Shown: one piece after another, positions 42,376-51,832 of the stretch | Numbering within the stretch: position 1 is the first letter of the stretch | How the letters are laid out: each line of letters begins with the position of its first letter | Assembly: GCF_028596025.1 (NCBI RefSeq) | Contig: NZ_CP117167.1 | Coordinates: forward strand, 5,270,001-5,334,000 | Direction of reading: 5' to 3' | Length of the DNA: 64,000 nt | DNA from: Mucilaginibacter jinjuensis | GTDB taxonomy: Bacteria; Bacteroidota; Bacteroidia; Sphingobacteriales; Sphingobacteriaceae | Translations under genes and position numbers: made by a program | The notes under the pieces: model-generated | The model's database searches: none | What the model was told of the DNA's origin: nothing | What the model saw: only the letters and a program-made list of their open reading frames with translations

Positions 42376-44610
42376 TCAATTATTTAAATTGGCTACCATA
42401 GGTATGCAAATTGCTTTGGCACTCTTGGTTTTAAACACCAGTTTGGCCAAATGGTTTACATATACCTGGTTATCGCCTTCGGTTATCCTCAAAAACTGAT
42501 CGGGTGCGATGTGTGTAAACTTCTGAACGGCGTTGCTGCCTGCCCAGGTAATCTCAATTTCATCAATCATTTTAGCCTGGCCTATTCCAATTTCCTGCTG
42601 TAAAGGTGATGAACCGAAACTGCCGCCCGAGTTTACATCTTTATAAACACTTCGCTTAACGCCGTTTTCGGTAAAGCTTACCTTAATGTGGCTGCCAATT
42701 GCCGAAGCATTGGCTTTTACACCATGCAATTTTAAGCTTATCCAATTATTATTATTCTGGCCGGGGTTCATGTATAAGGCACTGTTGTATGAATCGCCTG
42801 CGTAAGCGCCGCCAATCTCTTCATAAATATCCTGGATCCCTGTATTCCTGAAATCGGCAATGGCTACACCGTGGCCTTTTTGCAGATTGCCCGTGCGCGA
42901 TGAATTGGTTACATCATCAAAGCGTTTACCACCAATATTATGAAACATACGGTTAGGCACCAACGATTTAAAATCGGGCGAGCCTGTACCGAAATACATA
43001 TCCAGCCAGCCATCGTTATCAAAATCGCCAAAATTACCGCCCATGCTGTACACCACTTTATCCAAGCCTACCTCTTTACTCATTTCGGTAAAGGTGCCAT
43101 CGTGGTTATTGCGGTATAAATAAACGTGACCGGCTTCTGGTATCGGATATCCTGTAGCTTCGGCACCTGCATAATAAGCCAGACTTTGCTGAAAGTGATA
43201 GTTGCTAACCAAAATATCCGGCCAGCCATCATTGTTATAATCGTAAAAGAAAGTGGTAAAGGTTTTTTCGCGGTTCTTGTCAATGCCCGCCTGTACAGTT
43301 ACATCTTCAAAATCAACGCCCTTCCCGCTTTTACCTTTGTTTTTCAATAGATATTTTCGGCCATCCATGGTCGAAACAAAAATATCAGCCCAGCCGTCGT
43401 GGTTATAATCGGCAGAGGTTACTCCTTTTACAAACGACGTAATTTCGCAATGGGCTTTTGCTGCAACATTGGTAAATGTACCATCGTGGTTGTTCATGTA
43501 TAACATGCAAGCGTGGGTACCACCCGCATCCATCATGTTGTTATTTTCTGTGCCGATAAATACATCCAGCCAGCCGTCGTTATTAAAATCGGCCCATACA
43601 GCAGCCTGCGTTGGATGAAAGAAAAGCAAACCGGCCGACGTGGTTACATCTGTAAATGTACCATCGCCGTTATTGCGCAGCAGCGAGCTTGGCTGGTTAC
43701 CAAAACCGCCCATGTTCCAGGCACCGCGCAAAACAAAAATATCGATATTGCCATCATTGTTATAATCGGTTTGCTGGATGTTTAACCCGCCGGTTATGCC
43801 GGTTAAACCGCTGGTTTTGGTCATATCGGTAAACGTGCCGTCTTTATTGTTCTGGAAATAATGCATCGGATCATCCAGGTCCCAGCCCGAAGTTATAATA
43901 TCAATATATCCATCATTATTAAAATCATCAGCTATAACGCCCCCCGCACGGCTGTTAATATCGAGGCCAAGGTCAGATGCAACGTCTTTAAAAGGCTTCA
44001 TCGGATTAGCATCCTGCTTGTTTAAGCCGGGGATTAAAAATTCGGCAGGCACGCTCTCGGGATATTCGCCCAAAGTCATGTAAGCAATATTAAGCAGCCA
44101 CTTAGATTCTACATCTTTCGGGTTAGCCTTTAAGATAGCCTTGTAAGTTTCAATCGCCTTTTGCGAACCTGTTTGCAGGCGGTGTACACCTTCATTTTTA
44201 ATGGGGAACACGCATGAGGCACTAGTGTGGTTAAGCATACAATTGCTGCGTTCGCCCAGGCGCATGTAAGCTATGCCAACATCGGGCATCATTTCGCCTA
44301 TCGACATATAATCCGATTTTTTGACTATCGAGTCGTAGGTATTAACAGATTGCTGCTCCTGACCGGTTTGTAAGCCCAGCGCAGCTTTAGAGGTTAATAA
44401 CTTCAGACTAACATTGCCCGAATTAGCTTTGATGATAGAATCATAAAAAGCCACTTTTACTTCGGGGTGGAAAGGATTTAAAGCCGAATGGTTTCGCTTG
44501 CTTAATTGTTGCAGCAGGGTTACCATTTGCTCATGTGATGATTGCTGGCACGCCGAAAATAGTATTGATATACTTAATACTATCGCTATAGATTTGATCT
44601 TGATAATCAT
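42376..44610 (-). CDS. FG-GAP/VCBS-repeat lipoprotein with ASPIC/UnbV C-terminus (CRTAC1-like)
   Basis: 744 residues. The signal ends in LFSACQQ, with lipidated cysteine at about 21. Residues about 30-190 are TPR-like. Residues 200-630 hold at least seven FG-GAP/VCBS blades with calcium-type loops (DFNNDGYIDI, DYNNDGNIDIF, DFNNDGWLDVF, DYNHDGWADIF, DFDNDGWLDMYF). The C-terminal ASPIC/UnbV domain ends in FTHIAPDQFLRITEG. Such proteins are large outer-membrane lipoproteins of Bacteroidota, often near TonB/SusD systems; role unknown, probably binding or adhesion. Confidence 0.9.
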   Translation of the reverse strand: MIIKIKSIAIVLSISILFSACQQSSHEQMVTLLQQLSKRNHSALNPFHPEVKVAFYDSIIKANSGNVSLKLLTSKAALGLQTGQEQQSVNTYDSIVKKSDYMSIGEMMPDVGIAYMRLGERSNCMLNHTSASCVFPIKNEGVHRLQTGSQKAIETYKAILKANPKDVESKWLLNIAYMTLGEYPESVPAEFLIPGLNKQDANPMKPFKDVASDLGLDINSRAGGVIADDFNNDGYIDIITSGWDLDDPMHYFQNNKDGTFTDMTKTSGLTGITGGLNIQQTDYNNDGNIDIFVLRGAWNMGGFGNQPSSLLRNNGDGTFTDVTTSAGLLFFHPTQAAVWADFNNDGWLDVFIGTENNNMMDAGGTHACMLYMNNHDGTFTNVAAKAHCEITSFVKGVTSADYNHDGWADIFVSTMDGRKYLLKNKGKSGKGVDFEDVTVQAGIDKNREKTFTTFFYDYNNDGWPDILVSNYHFQQSLAYYAGAEATGYPIPEAGHVYLYRNNHDGTFTEMSKEVGLDKVVYSMGGNFGDFDNDGWLDMYFGTGSPDFKSLVPNRMFHNIGGKRFDDVTNSSRTGNLQKGHGVAIADFRNTGIQDIYEEIGGAYAGDSYNSALYMNPGQNNNNWISLKLHGVKANASAIGSHIKVSFTENGVKRSVYKDVNSGGSFGSSPLQQEIGIGQAKMIDEIEITWAGSNAVQKFTHIAPDQFLRITEGDNQVYVNHLAKLVFKTKSAKAICIPMVANLNN

Positions 44611-44857
44611 GATTGGTTAATTGATGCAGCGCAAGCGATTAAACTGCGCATACATTAGCCATTAATTCTTAATGTTGAATTATTGCCTTTATGGTATTGT
44701 TAGCCCCGATGTTCGCAATGCTATAATGCAATCAGGCTAAACAATAACACACCGTTATTGGCAATAATTAAATAAAACGTTATTTGGATTTTGATACCGG
44801 ATGAATACGATCAGCCATGCATAAATGCACATCCGATACATTTAAACACTTCCGGAA

Positions 44858-45418
44858 TTAAGAAAGGATGGCGATAGCATCGGGTGGTTGCCCGGGGCCG
44901 GTAATCATGCAGGTTGGCACATTAGGCGGATTGCCATGTACAGCTCTTTGAAATACTATAGTGGGCAATGTAACCCTGTAATGTTGTAATTGATGGTTAA
45001 CTGCGGCAATTAAAAGCATTTTGCCCGCAGGCACGTGTTCTTTTTTAGAAACTGGCGGTACCTGTTTGGCTTGCCTGGCATCAATAATATTATTGTTTGA
45101 TAAATGCGTTGTGGAGTAATTAGGTACACATATTAAATACATAGCGTGCCGGGTCATCCGCATTTTTACGTAGTTGTAACTTACGTTATTAAACTTAATC
45201 TGCCCCGATATATTTTCATACGCTGCCCATTCTGTAATATTGGGTAAGTTTACAGGGATGCTAATTTCAGTTACATCTTTAATGTTGTACTTATTTTTAC
45301 CAACCTGCTCATTATAAAACAAATCTGATTTAAAACGCAAATATTGATACACAGCCAGCTGCCCGCCAATATTTAGCAGGTGTATACTAAGCAATATTAT
45401 CGCAAATAGCTTTTTCAA
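44858..45418 (-). CDS. Uncharacterised membrane-anchored or secreted protein
   Basis: 186 residues with a hydrophobic N-terminal segment (LFAIILLSIHLLNIGGQLAVYQYL) that is a signal or single anchor. The C-terminus is proline-rich (GPGQPPDAIAILS). I recognise no domain. It is co-directional with the FG-GAP lipoprotein gene, 247 bases upstream. A surface or periplasmic location is likely. Confidence 0.65.
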   Translation of the reverse strand: MKKLFAIILLSIHLLNIGGQLAVYQYLRFKSDLFYNEQVGKNKYNIKDVTEISIPVNLPNITEWAAYENISGQIKFNNVSYNYVKMRMTRHAMYLICVPNYSTTHLSNNNIIDARQAKQVPPVSKKEHVPAGKMLLIAAVNHQLQHYRVTLPTIVFQRAVHGNPPNVPTCMITGPGQPPDAIAILS

Positions 45419-45580
45419 TACGTGGTTCTATATAATTGGTATTAATGCTTCTAACTCAGATTTATAGCAGCATTATTATATAAGTAAACATAGGTAAATT
45501 ATTAATAAATAAAAAAACAAAAATGCGGATGCGTGGTTAGCTGTATCAACCGCACATCCGCACCAGATATTTAATACTAT

Positions 45581-46300
45581 TTACAGCCCAAACCCGCCAT
45601 CAACCTGTAAAACACGGCCGGTTATAAAGCTTTGTTCAATCATAAACATAATGGCTTTGGCAATATCTTCGGGCTTGCCGTTCCGGCCTGCCGGTGTTTC
45701 GGCAGCAAATTGTTCAAACAAGTTATTTTTCACATCAGCCGGGAAAGCATTCCACCAGGAGGTATCAATTACTCCGGGCGAAATAGCATTAATGCGCAGC
45801 GGCTGCAATTCTTTAGCCCAAACCGGGATCATAATTTCTATCGCCCCATTAATAGCCGCCAAACCCGAAAAGCCGGGCTTGCCAGAAGTTGCAGAAACTG
45901 CAGTAATTAAAGTAGCGCTACCCGTATTACTTAAATAAGGAAGGGCAGATTGCAGCGTATTTAGCTGCGGCCAGAATTTATCTTCAAAACCATCGTGCAA
46001 ATCGCCGAGGTTTAAATCTTTAAACGCCCCGGCTCCTTTGCCGCCGCTAACGGTAATTATAAGGTGATCGAAATTACCGATGCTTTTAAAAAACGAGTCT
46101 AATTGATTTCGATCGGATGCATTTACTGATTGTGAAAGTGGAGATGCCCCGCTTTCTTTAATGGCTTGCCGAAGTTTGGCTTCGTCCCTTCCGCTTATGA
46201 TCACTTCGGCTCCTTCGGCTGCAAGCATGGTTGCTGTAGTTAAGCCGATGCCTGATGTGCCGCCAACAATTACAATTCTTTTGTTCTGTAGATTTTTCAT
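45581..46300 (-). CDS. SDR-family protein lacking the Y-x3-K active site
   Basis: 239 residues. The cofactor motif GGTSGIGLTT (13-22) and VDGGFGL at the C-terminus are normal for SDRs. The fourth-strand NNAG is replaced by VSGGKG, and the usual Y-x3-K after the catalytic serine is L147-x3-N151 (SGLAAINGAIE). It may bind NAD(P) without classical reduction chemistry; similar AAINGALE-type members are known to me. It lies 85 bases after the AraC gene on the same strand. Confidence 0.88.
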   Translation of the reverse strand: MKNLQNKRIVIVGGTSGIGLTTATMLAAEGAEVIISGRDEAKLRQAIKESGASPLSQSVNASDRNQLDSFFKSIGNFDHLIITVSGGKGAGAFKDLNLGDLHDGFEDKFWPQLNTLQSALPYLSNTGSATLITAVSATSGKPGFSGLAAINGAIEIMIPVWAKELQPLRINAISPGVIDTSWWNAFPADVKNNLFEQFAAETPAGRNGKPEDIAKAIMFMIEQSFITGRVLQVDGGFGL

Positions 46301-46385
46301 TTTGCTTTTAATAAATATTGTAAAGCAAAACTACCGGCAATTGCAGGCCAGCCTACTGACCCGATTATGCTTTGTATATACCCAT

Positions 46386-47294
46386 TTATGCCGATGTGCG
46401 GTATTCAAGCGGGGTAATACTGGTATGTTTCTTAAAGAACCGGTTAAAGGCCGACGGCTCGCTGAAGCCTAAATCATAAGCCAATTCGGCAACGCTTAAT
46501 TTGGTATAGTTTAAACGCACTTTTGCTTCAAGCAGCAACATCTCGCTGATTTTGGAGGAAGCTGTTTGGCTGGTATGCTCTTTAATTACCTTGTTTAAAT
46601 GGTTCGGTGTTACGTTCATCATATCGGCATAGTCGGCCACATTTCTCTTTTCCAAAAAATGCTGACTAACCAATTTATTGTAAACAGCTACTAAATGATG
46701 AGGTTCGGCAGTTAGGGGCTGGGGAATTTGTCGCTCATAACATCGTTTAGCTTCAATGAGCATCAGGTATAAATAATGCTGCACGGCCTGCCGTTTATCC
46801 GACTGATCGGTTTTTATCTCTCCGTCAATTTCCCACATCAGTTTTACAAACTTATCCAGCTCGGTATCCGAAAGTTGAAAAGACGAGATACCTTCTGCAT
46901 TAAAGAAAGGAAAAGCTGTATCCAGGTTGCGCAGCAAGGGTTCTAAGAAAGTCCCTTCGAACAGGCAATAATACCCGGCATAATCGGCGCTTGCATTCCG
47001 GTACGAGAAAATAGAGCCGGGTGCCGTAATGGTAATAATGCCCTTGTGGTGAATAAAGGTATCTAATCCCAGATCAACCTCAACCGAGCCACAGGTGGTA
47101 AAACCTACGCGGTAGGCATTCACCTTTACCGGACCGAACGCCGGGCGGATCCCATTCTTTGAATATGCCTCGAAACCCGCAATATATTTTGAGGGATCAA
47201 CCGCAGCATAGCCAAACTCGCCCTGCTGGGTTATTTGGCGGTGAACCGGACGATAGCTTTCGAACGAATATTGTGGGACGGATTTCTTTTTCAC
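46386..47294 (-). CDS. AraC-family transcriptional regulator
   Basis: 302 residues. Cupin-like N-terminal sensor (VEVDLGLDTFIHHKGIITITAPGSIF) and a C-terminal AraC domain (DYADMMNVTPNHLNKVIKEHTS, then KLSVAELAYDLGFSEPSAFNRFFKKHTSITPLEYR). First gene of a pair with the SDR-like gene and its presumed regulator. Confidence 0.92.
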   Translation of the reverse strand: MKKKSVPQYSFESYRPVHRQITQQGEFGYAAVDPSKYIAGFEAYSKNGIRPAFGPVKVNAYRVGFTTCGSVEVDLGLDTFIHHKGIITITAPGSIFSYRNASADYAGYYCLFEGTFLEPLLRNLDTAFPFFNAEGISSFQLSDTELDKFVKLMWEIDGEIKTDQSDKRQAVQHYLYLMLIEAKRCYERQIPQPLTAEPHHLVAVYNKLVSQHFLEKRNVADYADMMNVTPNHLNKVIKEHTSQTASSKISEMLLLEAKVRLNYTKLSVAELAYDLGFSEPSAFNRFFKKHTSITPLEYRTSA

Positions 47295-47378
47295 GTAAAC
47301 TAAGATAGCCTACTATTTTGTTATTGTAAAGTATAACGCGGCATCAAAACATTTTCAGCCCAAAAGCTTTATATCAAT

Positions 47379-47720
47379 ATGAGCAGCACCGATCAGGATT
47401 TTCGCGACGAGTTTAAGCCTTTGCACATCCCCGCGCATTATATGCCGGCTGATAGCGATGAGGATAAAATTATTTACGCACTGGCACAAATTGAAGAAGG
47501 TACACCGGACGATGTTGCCACAGAAATTTCAAAACACGATTCGGCTGTTGATCTCGAATATTTTAAAACCAAAGCGGCATCTGTTCTACACATCCTGTAC
47601 GAGAAAGGATTAATTAAAGGTTCAACGGTAGGCGATACCACCACCTACAACCTCAGCAAAATTACCCGTGCAAATGATGGCGCTGTTGATCCTGAATTAT
47701 TAGCGCCGGGTTTGGATTAA
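47379..47720 (+). CDS. Small winged-helix-like hypothetical protein
   Basis: 113 residues. The pattern IIYALAQIEEGTPDDVATEIS, then VLHILYEKGLIKGS, then TTYNLSKI resembles a winged helix, with a two-strand wing after the last helix. No partner is known. It diverges from the AraC gene at 46386 across 84 bases and its last 4 bases overlap the end of the convergent bestrophin gene. Confidence 0.65.
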   Translation: MSSTDQDFRDEFKPLHIPAHYMPADSDEDKIIYALAQIEEGTPDDVATEISKHDSAVDLEYFKTKAASVLHILYEKGLIKGSTVGDTTTYNLSKITRANDGAVDPELLAPGLD

Positions 47721-48643
47721 TCAATCGTGTAACCCTTAACAGGTGGACTATCTATTATTGGTTTTCCGGCCATTTCTAATAACGTATTTTCTATCATACT
47801 GCACATGCCATTCAGGGCCATATCATTGGGCTCTGTGCCGAAGGGTTCTTCTATTTCATCGGCAATGGCTTCGAGGGCTACAAAGGTGTAGGCAATAAAG
47901 GTTACGATGATGGGCGTCATCCAGCCCAGGCTATCTACAAAACCAAAGGGCAGCAAAAAACAATAGATATATACGGTACGATGCAAAAGCACCCGGTATG
48001 AATACGGTATGGGTGTTGAGGCAATACGCTCGCAGCCACCTACAATTTCTGAGAGCTTATTGAGGTTATCATCAAATGCCGATTGTACAATAGTATCTAT
48101 TTTACCGGCTTCTTTTGCTTGCTGTACCCAGTTGCCCATTGCTTTCATCAGCATAATGGGTTTGTATTTTGCCGTATCTAGTTGTTGTGCCAATACGGGG
48201 TCTAGCCTTTGCGTAAGATCAACACTCGCATCTGTATGTCTTAACTGATGTTTCAGCGCGTAAGTAAATGCTATCAAATAATTAATAAACGTTGATACTT
48301 CTTTACTATCCTCTGCATAACCGCTCATGGTTAATGCCTGCCGGGCCAATGAGCGTGTATCATTTAATAAAGCGCCCCATATTTTGCGGGCTTCCCAAAA
48401 GCGATCGTAGCTGGCGTTGTTTCTAAAACCGAGAAACAGTGCCAGCGCAATACCGAACAATGTGAAAGGTGCCGGGTTAAGCGGGATTTTATATTCGAAC
48501 AGTTTTCCCTTAAAATAAACAATGCTGATGGAAAGGATTAGCAACAAGATAAGCCTGGGCAGCACTTTGGGTAAAACGGAGCCTCTCCATATAAAAAGCA
48601 TCCTGAACCAATTCTCATTTTTTCGCTGGATCATACAGATCAA
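47717..48643 (-). CDS. Bestrophin-family (UPF0187) anion channel
   Basis: 308 residues. Features of bacterial bestrophins: an N-terminal basic segment then two membrane helices (LPRLILLLILSISIVYF, PFTLFGIALALFLGFRNNASYDRFWEARKIWG), the strongly conserved NNASYDRFWEAR, and a later pair near SYRVLLHRTVYIYCFLLPFGFVDSLGWMTPIIV followed by IADEIEEPFG. These form pentameric chloride or cation channels in the inner membrane. Confidence 0.9.
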   Translation of the reverse strand: MICMIQRKNENWFRMLFIWRGSVLPKVLPRLILLLILSISIVYFKGKLFEYKIPLNPAPFTLFGIALALFLGFRNNASYDRFWEARKIWGALLNDTRSLARQALTMSGYAEDSKEVSTFINYLIAFTYALKHQLRHTDASVDLTQRLDPVLAQQLDTAKYKPIMLMKAMGNWVQQAKEAGKIDTIVQSAFDDNLNKLSEIVGGCERIASTPIPYSYRVLLHRTVYIYCFLLPFGFVDSLGWMTPIIVTFIAYTFVALEAIADEIEEPFGTEPNDMALNGMCSMIENTLLEMAGKPIIDSPPVKGYTID

Positions 48644-48844
48644 AAATCAGTATTAATTATTAAACATGTTCATCAAGTTTAAAATTGTTTGGGGTAGATG
48701 TGTACAATTGTCATCCCAGTTTCCGGCGAAAGTCAGCCAAATGTTATAAAGCTTCACACTCATGAAATCGACATAAAATGTTTGAATTTCGTAAGTAATA
48801 AATAGTCAACTCAGTTTACGTTTATATCATCAAAATAAAACACT

Positions 48845-49639
48845 ATGAAAATTTGTACTCCAGCATATAAAAATATAAACACCCTGGCCCGCTTTGCGCC
48901 ATCAACAGAAAGTAATCCAAATCCTTGTATTAAGATGGCTGATAATAACATTTTGTGCAGGGATCATTCAAATAATCGCTCTGTTCCGCATACCTCATTA
49001 GGGATTGAGAAAGAATTGGGCTTGTTATTCTTAGATATCCGCAATTTTACTGCGTTTATGGAATCACGCTCTGCTTATGATGTGATTTATGTAATCCGCC
49101 AGTTATTCGTTTTGTTTAGCGACTCAATTAAAGAAGCAGGCGGCCGCATCATTGAAACTGCAGGCGACAGCATTTATGCGGTGTTTGGGTTAGAGAGCAG
49201 TATCAAAAAAGCTGTACAATCGGCAGTTGATGCATCATCAGCCATATTTCATGATCTTGAAATCTTTAATGCCACTTATGCCCAGCCTTATTTCAACCTT
49301 AATTTCGAAATAGGTGTTGGCCTGCACAAAGGCAATGTAATAGTTGGCGAGTACGATATGGAATTTAACGAGCATACAACAGTAATGGGTCTGCCGGTAA
49401 ATATCGCCTCTCGCCTGCAATCAGAAACCAAAGAGTTGAACAATAATATGCTGATCTCTGAAGAAGCTTACAGCTTATTAAATAACCAAAGCGATGAGCA
49501 TCAACAAAAAACGGTGCATCTGAAAGGTGTTACCGAACCTGTTGATGTTCGCCTGATGGGTATACCTTACGGCCACAAGGTTACTAATAAACCTTCACTG
49601 CCCGATAACTTTGATTACTATATCGCAATGGCGGGATAA
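48845..49639 (+). CDS. Class III adenylate/guanylate cyclase, soluble
   Basis: 264 residues. The cyclase domain spans about 58-235: metal-binding D64 (LLFLDIRNFTAF) and D108 (TAGDSIYAVFG), then GVGLHKGNVIVGEY and the base-contact strand TTVMGLPVNIASRLQ. The N-terminal 50 residues are short and unstructured, with no receiver, GAF or membrane part. It should make cAMP or cGMP. No cyclic-nucleotide receptor lies adjacent. Confidence 0.87.
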   Translation: MKICTPAYKNINTLARFAPSTESNPNPCIKMADNNILCRDHSNNRSVPHTSLGIEKELGLLFLDIRNFTAFMESRSAYDVIYVIRQLFVLFSDSIKEAGGRIIETAGDSIYAVFGLESSIKKAVQSAVDASSAIFHDLEIFNATYAQPYFNLNFEIGVGLHKGNVIVGEYDMEFNEHTTVMGLPVNIASRLQSETKELNNNMLISEEAYSLLNNQSDEHQQKTVHLKGVTEPVDVRLMGIPYGHKVTNKPSLPDNFDYYIAMAG

Positions 49640-49691
49640 ACCATATACAGCCTGCCTTTGTATATTTGAACATCAGCTTGCTGTATAACCA

Positions 49692-50513
49692 TTGAAAAAG
49701 ACAACCGAAATACCTGTACATCGCCTGGATGATACCGATTTTTATGCTTCGCATACTGACGGTATTAATCTGGGCGATTTCAGTATCAGCCACCGGATCG
49801 ACTTTTTTGCCTTGATATGGTTTGGGTCTGACGAGGGTTTACATTATATCGATTTTAACCCCTACCCCGTAAAAAAGAACACGGTATACCTGCTGGCCCG
49901 CAACCAGGTACACGCACTGCCCGGCAACCGGCCACAGTCGCGGGTTATCATACTCTCTAAAACTTTTTTTGATAGCATTGAGGATGATGATCTTCGTTTC
50001 CTCTTTGTTCCTTTTAATAATGAAGGCATAACTATTCCTGATGAAATGGAGCAACCGCTTGCCGAACTCTTCAATTTTATTATTTTAGAGAACTCTGGTA
50101 GTAATGAGCCCCGCCTGTTACATTATTATCTCAATGCTTTATTGCTGCACTTATACAGGTTCAGCAATAATTCTTTAGCGCGTTCTGCGTATCATGATGA
50201 GCGCCTTCGAAAACTTTTCGACCTCATCAGCACTAATTATAAAACCCAAAAGCTGGTTGATTTTTATGCCGATAAAATTGGCCTCACCGCCAAACGCCTC
50301 AACCAAATAGTGAAAGAAAAGCTTGACCTATCCGTAAGCCAGCTTATTTATAATTACACCCTGATTGAGGCCAAGCGCGAGATTAGCCATAGTACCAAAT
50401 CCATGAAAGAAATAGCCATTGAGCTTGGTTTCAACGGGCAGTCGTATTTCAGCAGGTTCTTCAAAAAACAAACCGGCCTCAGCCCCGAGCAATTCCGCCA
50501 GGAAAACATTTAA
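49692..50513 (+). CDS. AraC-family transcriptional regulator
   Basis: 273 residues from a TTG start (no in-frame ATG in the conserved N-terminus). The cupin-like N-terminus (VYLLARNQVHALPGNRPQSRVIILS) and C-terminal AraC domain (FYADKIGLTAKRLNQIVKEKLD, then MKEIAIELGFNGQSYFSRFFKKQTGLSPEQFR) are complete. It lies 119 bases upstream of an SDR gene on the same strand. Confidence 0.9.
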   Translation: MKKTTEIPVHRLDDTDFYASHTDGINLGDFSISHRIDFFALIWFGSDEGLHYIDFNPYPVKKNTVYLLARNQVHALPGNRPQSRVIILSKTFFDSIEDDDLRFLFVPFNNEGITIPDEMEQPLAELFNFIILENSGSNEPRLLHYYLNALLLHLYRFSNNSLARSAYHDERLRKLFDLISTNYKTQKLVDFYADKIGLTAKRLNQIVKEKLDLSVSQLIYNYTLIEAKREISHSTKSMKEIAIELGFNGQSYFSRFFKKQTGLSPEQFRQENI

Positions 50514-50632
50514 ACTTTTAATATAAACCGTTTCCAGATTGTGCTAACAGAGTAGACAATTGTGGGATCGATTATTTAACCCATTTCGCGGTTCCGGGCG
50601 TTATATAGACATACAATTAAAACATAAATGTC

Positions 50633-51385
50633 ATGTCTATTTTAAAAGATAAAGTTGCCCTTGTAACCGGGGCTGGTTCTGGTATTGGTAAACACGTTGC
50701 GTTAAAATATGCAGCCGAAGGTGCCAAAGTTATAGTGAGCGATATTGTTGAAAAAGGCGGCAAAGAAACCGTTGACGAAATTATAGCCGCAGGCGGCCAA
50801 GCATTTTTTGTAATGGCCGATACCGGCAAAGCCGAAGACAATGAATACCTGGTACAACAAGCTATTGCAAAATATGGCGCACTGCATATTGCCTGCAACA
50901 ATGCAGGTATCGGTGGCCCCGCTGCCCCAACCGGTGAATACGCTATTGATGCCTGGGAAAAAGTAATCAGCATAAACTTATCGGGTGTGTTTTATGGCAT
51001 GCGCTATCAGATACCGGCCATCCTAAAATCGGGCGGTGGTAATATTGTTAACATGGCTTCTATACTTGGCAAGGTAGGTTTCGCCAACTCTGTTGCTTAT
51101 GTAGCATCTAAACATGGGGTAATTGGCTTAACAGAAACTGCTGCTATTGAATATGCATCGAAAGGTATCCGCATCAATGCAGTTGGCCCTGGTTTTATTA
51201 AAACTCCACTGGTAGAAAAATCGATGGACGAAGCATCACGCAATGCATTAGTTGCCCTGCACCCAATAGGCCGTTTAGGCGAATCAGCTGAAGTTGCCGA
51301 ACTGGTATTGTGGTTAAGCTCAGACAAGGCCTCATTTGTTACCGGCTCTTATTATAATGTTGATGGTGGCTACCTAGCCCGTTAA
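50633..51385 (+). CDS. Short-chain dehydrogenase/reductase (glucose-dehydrogenase-like)
   Basis: 250 residues. TGAGSGIGKH (13-22), CNNAGIGG, the catalytic serine, AYVASKHGV (Y-x3-K) and VDGGYLAR at the C-terminus make a complete classical SDR. Aspartate at the end of the second strand (VSDIVEKG) suggests NAD(H). Likely target of the AraC regulator just upstream. Confidence 0.93.
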   Translation: MSILKDKVALVTGAGSGIGKHVALKYAAEGAKVIVSDIVEKGGKETVDEIIAAGGQAFFVMADTGKAEDNEYLVQQAIAKYGALHIACNNAGIGGPAAPTGEYAIDAWEKVISINLSGVFYGMRYQIPAILKSGGGNIVNMASILGKVGFANSVAYVASKHGVIGLTETAAIEYASKGIRINAVGPGFIKTPLVEKSMDEASRNALVALHPIGRLGESAEVAELVLWLSSDKASFVTGSYYNVDGGYLAR

Positions 51386-51765
51386 TAAAGCAGACATGAT
51401 AAACGCGTCCGTATAATTGACGGTGGTATGCAGGCCTAAAAGTTTTTCTTTGTTTTCAATTTTGATGATCCTCCGTGGCTTAACAGCGCGGGGGATTTTT
51501 TTATGATATATAACATATAATTACCATATCGTTAATGAGGAAGAAAATGAATAAAATGATTTTTAATAATATATATGTTAATAAAAAAGCATAATCTACC
51601 AATATTATAGACTTTAAAAAGGCAAAAACTTCCCTTTTTGCTTAAAATAGCACTTTCTTAAGGTTGTGTATGAAGTTTTCCACATATAAAAACACTTATT
51701 ATATAAAATTAGCGCGATGTTAATTCAATGTTAACAACATTCAAAAATACTTAATACAACTTTAA
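51386..51765. other. Intergenic, low-GC, upstream of TonB-dependent receptor
   Basis: About 380 very AT-rich bases with no credible gene. A weak GC-rich hairpin near 51460-51500 (CCTCCGTGG with a matching stretch and a T-run) may terminate the SDR transcript. The rest probably carries regulatory sequence for the receptor gene. Confidence 0.4.
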
Positions 51766-51796
51766 AGATTTAGTACTATAATAATACTAACTTTGC
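51766..51796 (+). promoter_or_regulatory. Candidate promoter of TonB-dependent receptor gene
   Basis: TAACTTTG at 51789-51796 fits the -7 box TAnnTTTG; the -33 position is only TTTA-like. The start codon follows 36 bases downstream, leaving an untranslated leader of about 30 bases. Confidence 0.45.
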
Positions 51797-51832
51797 CGGA
51801 AACATAATTAATAAACGTTTAATCAACAAAGT

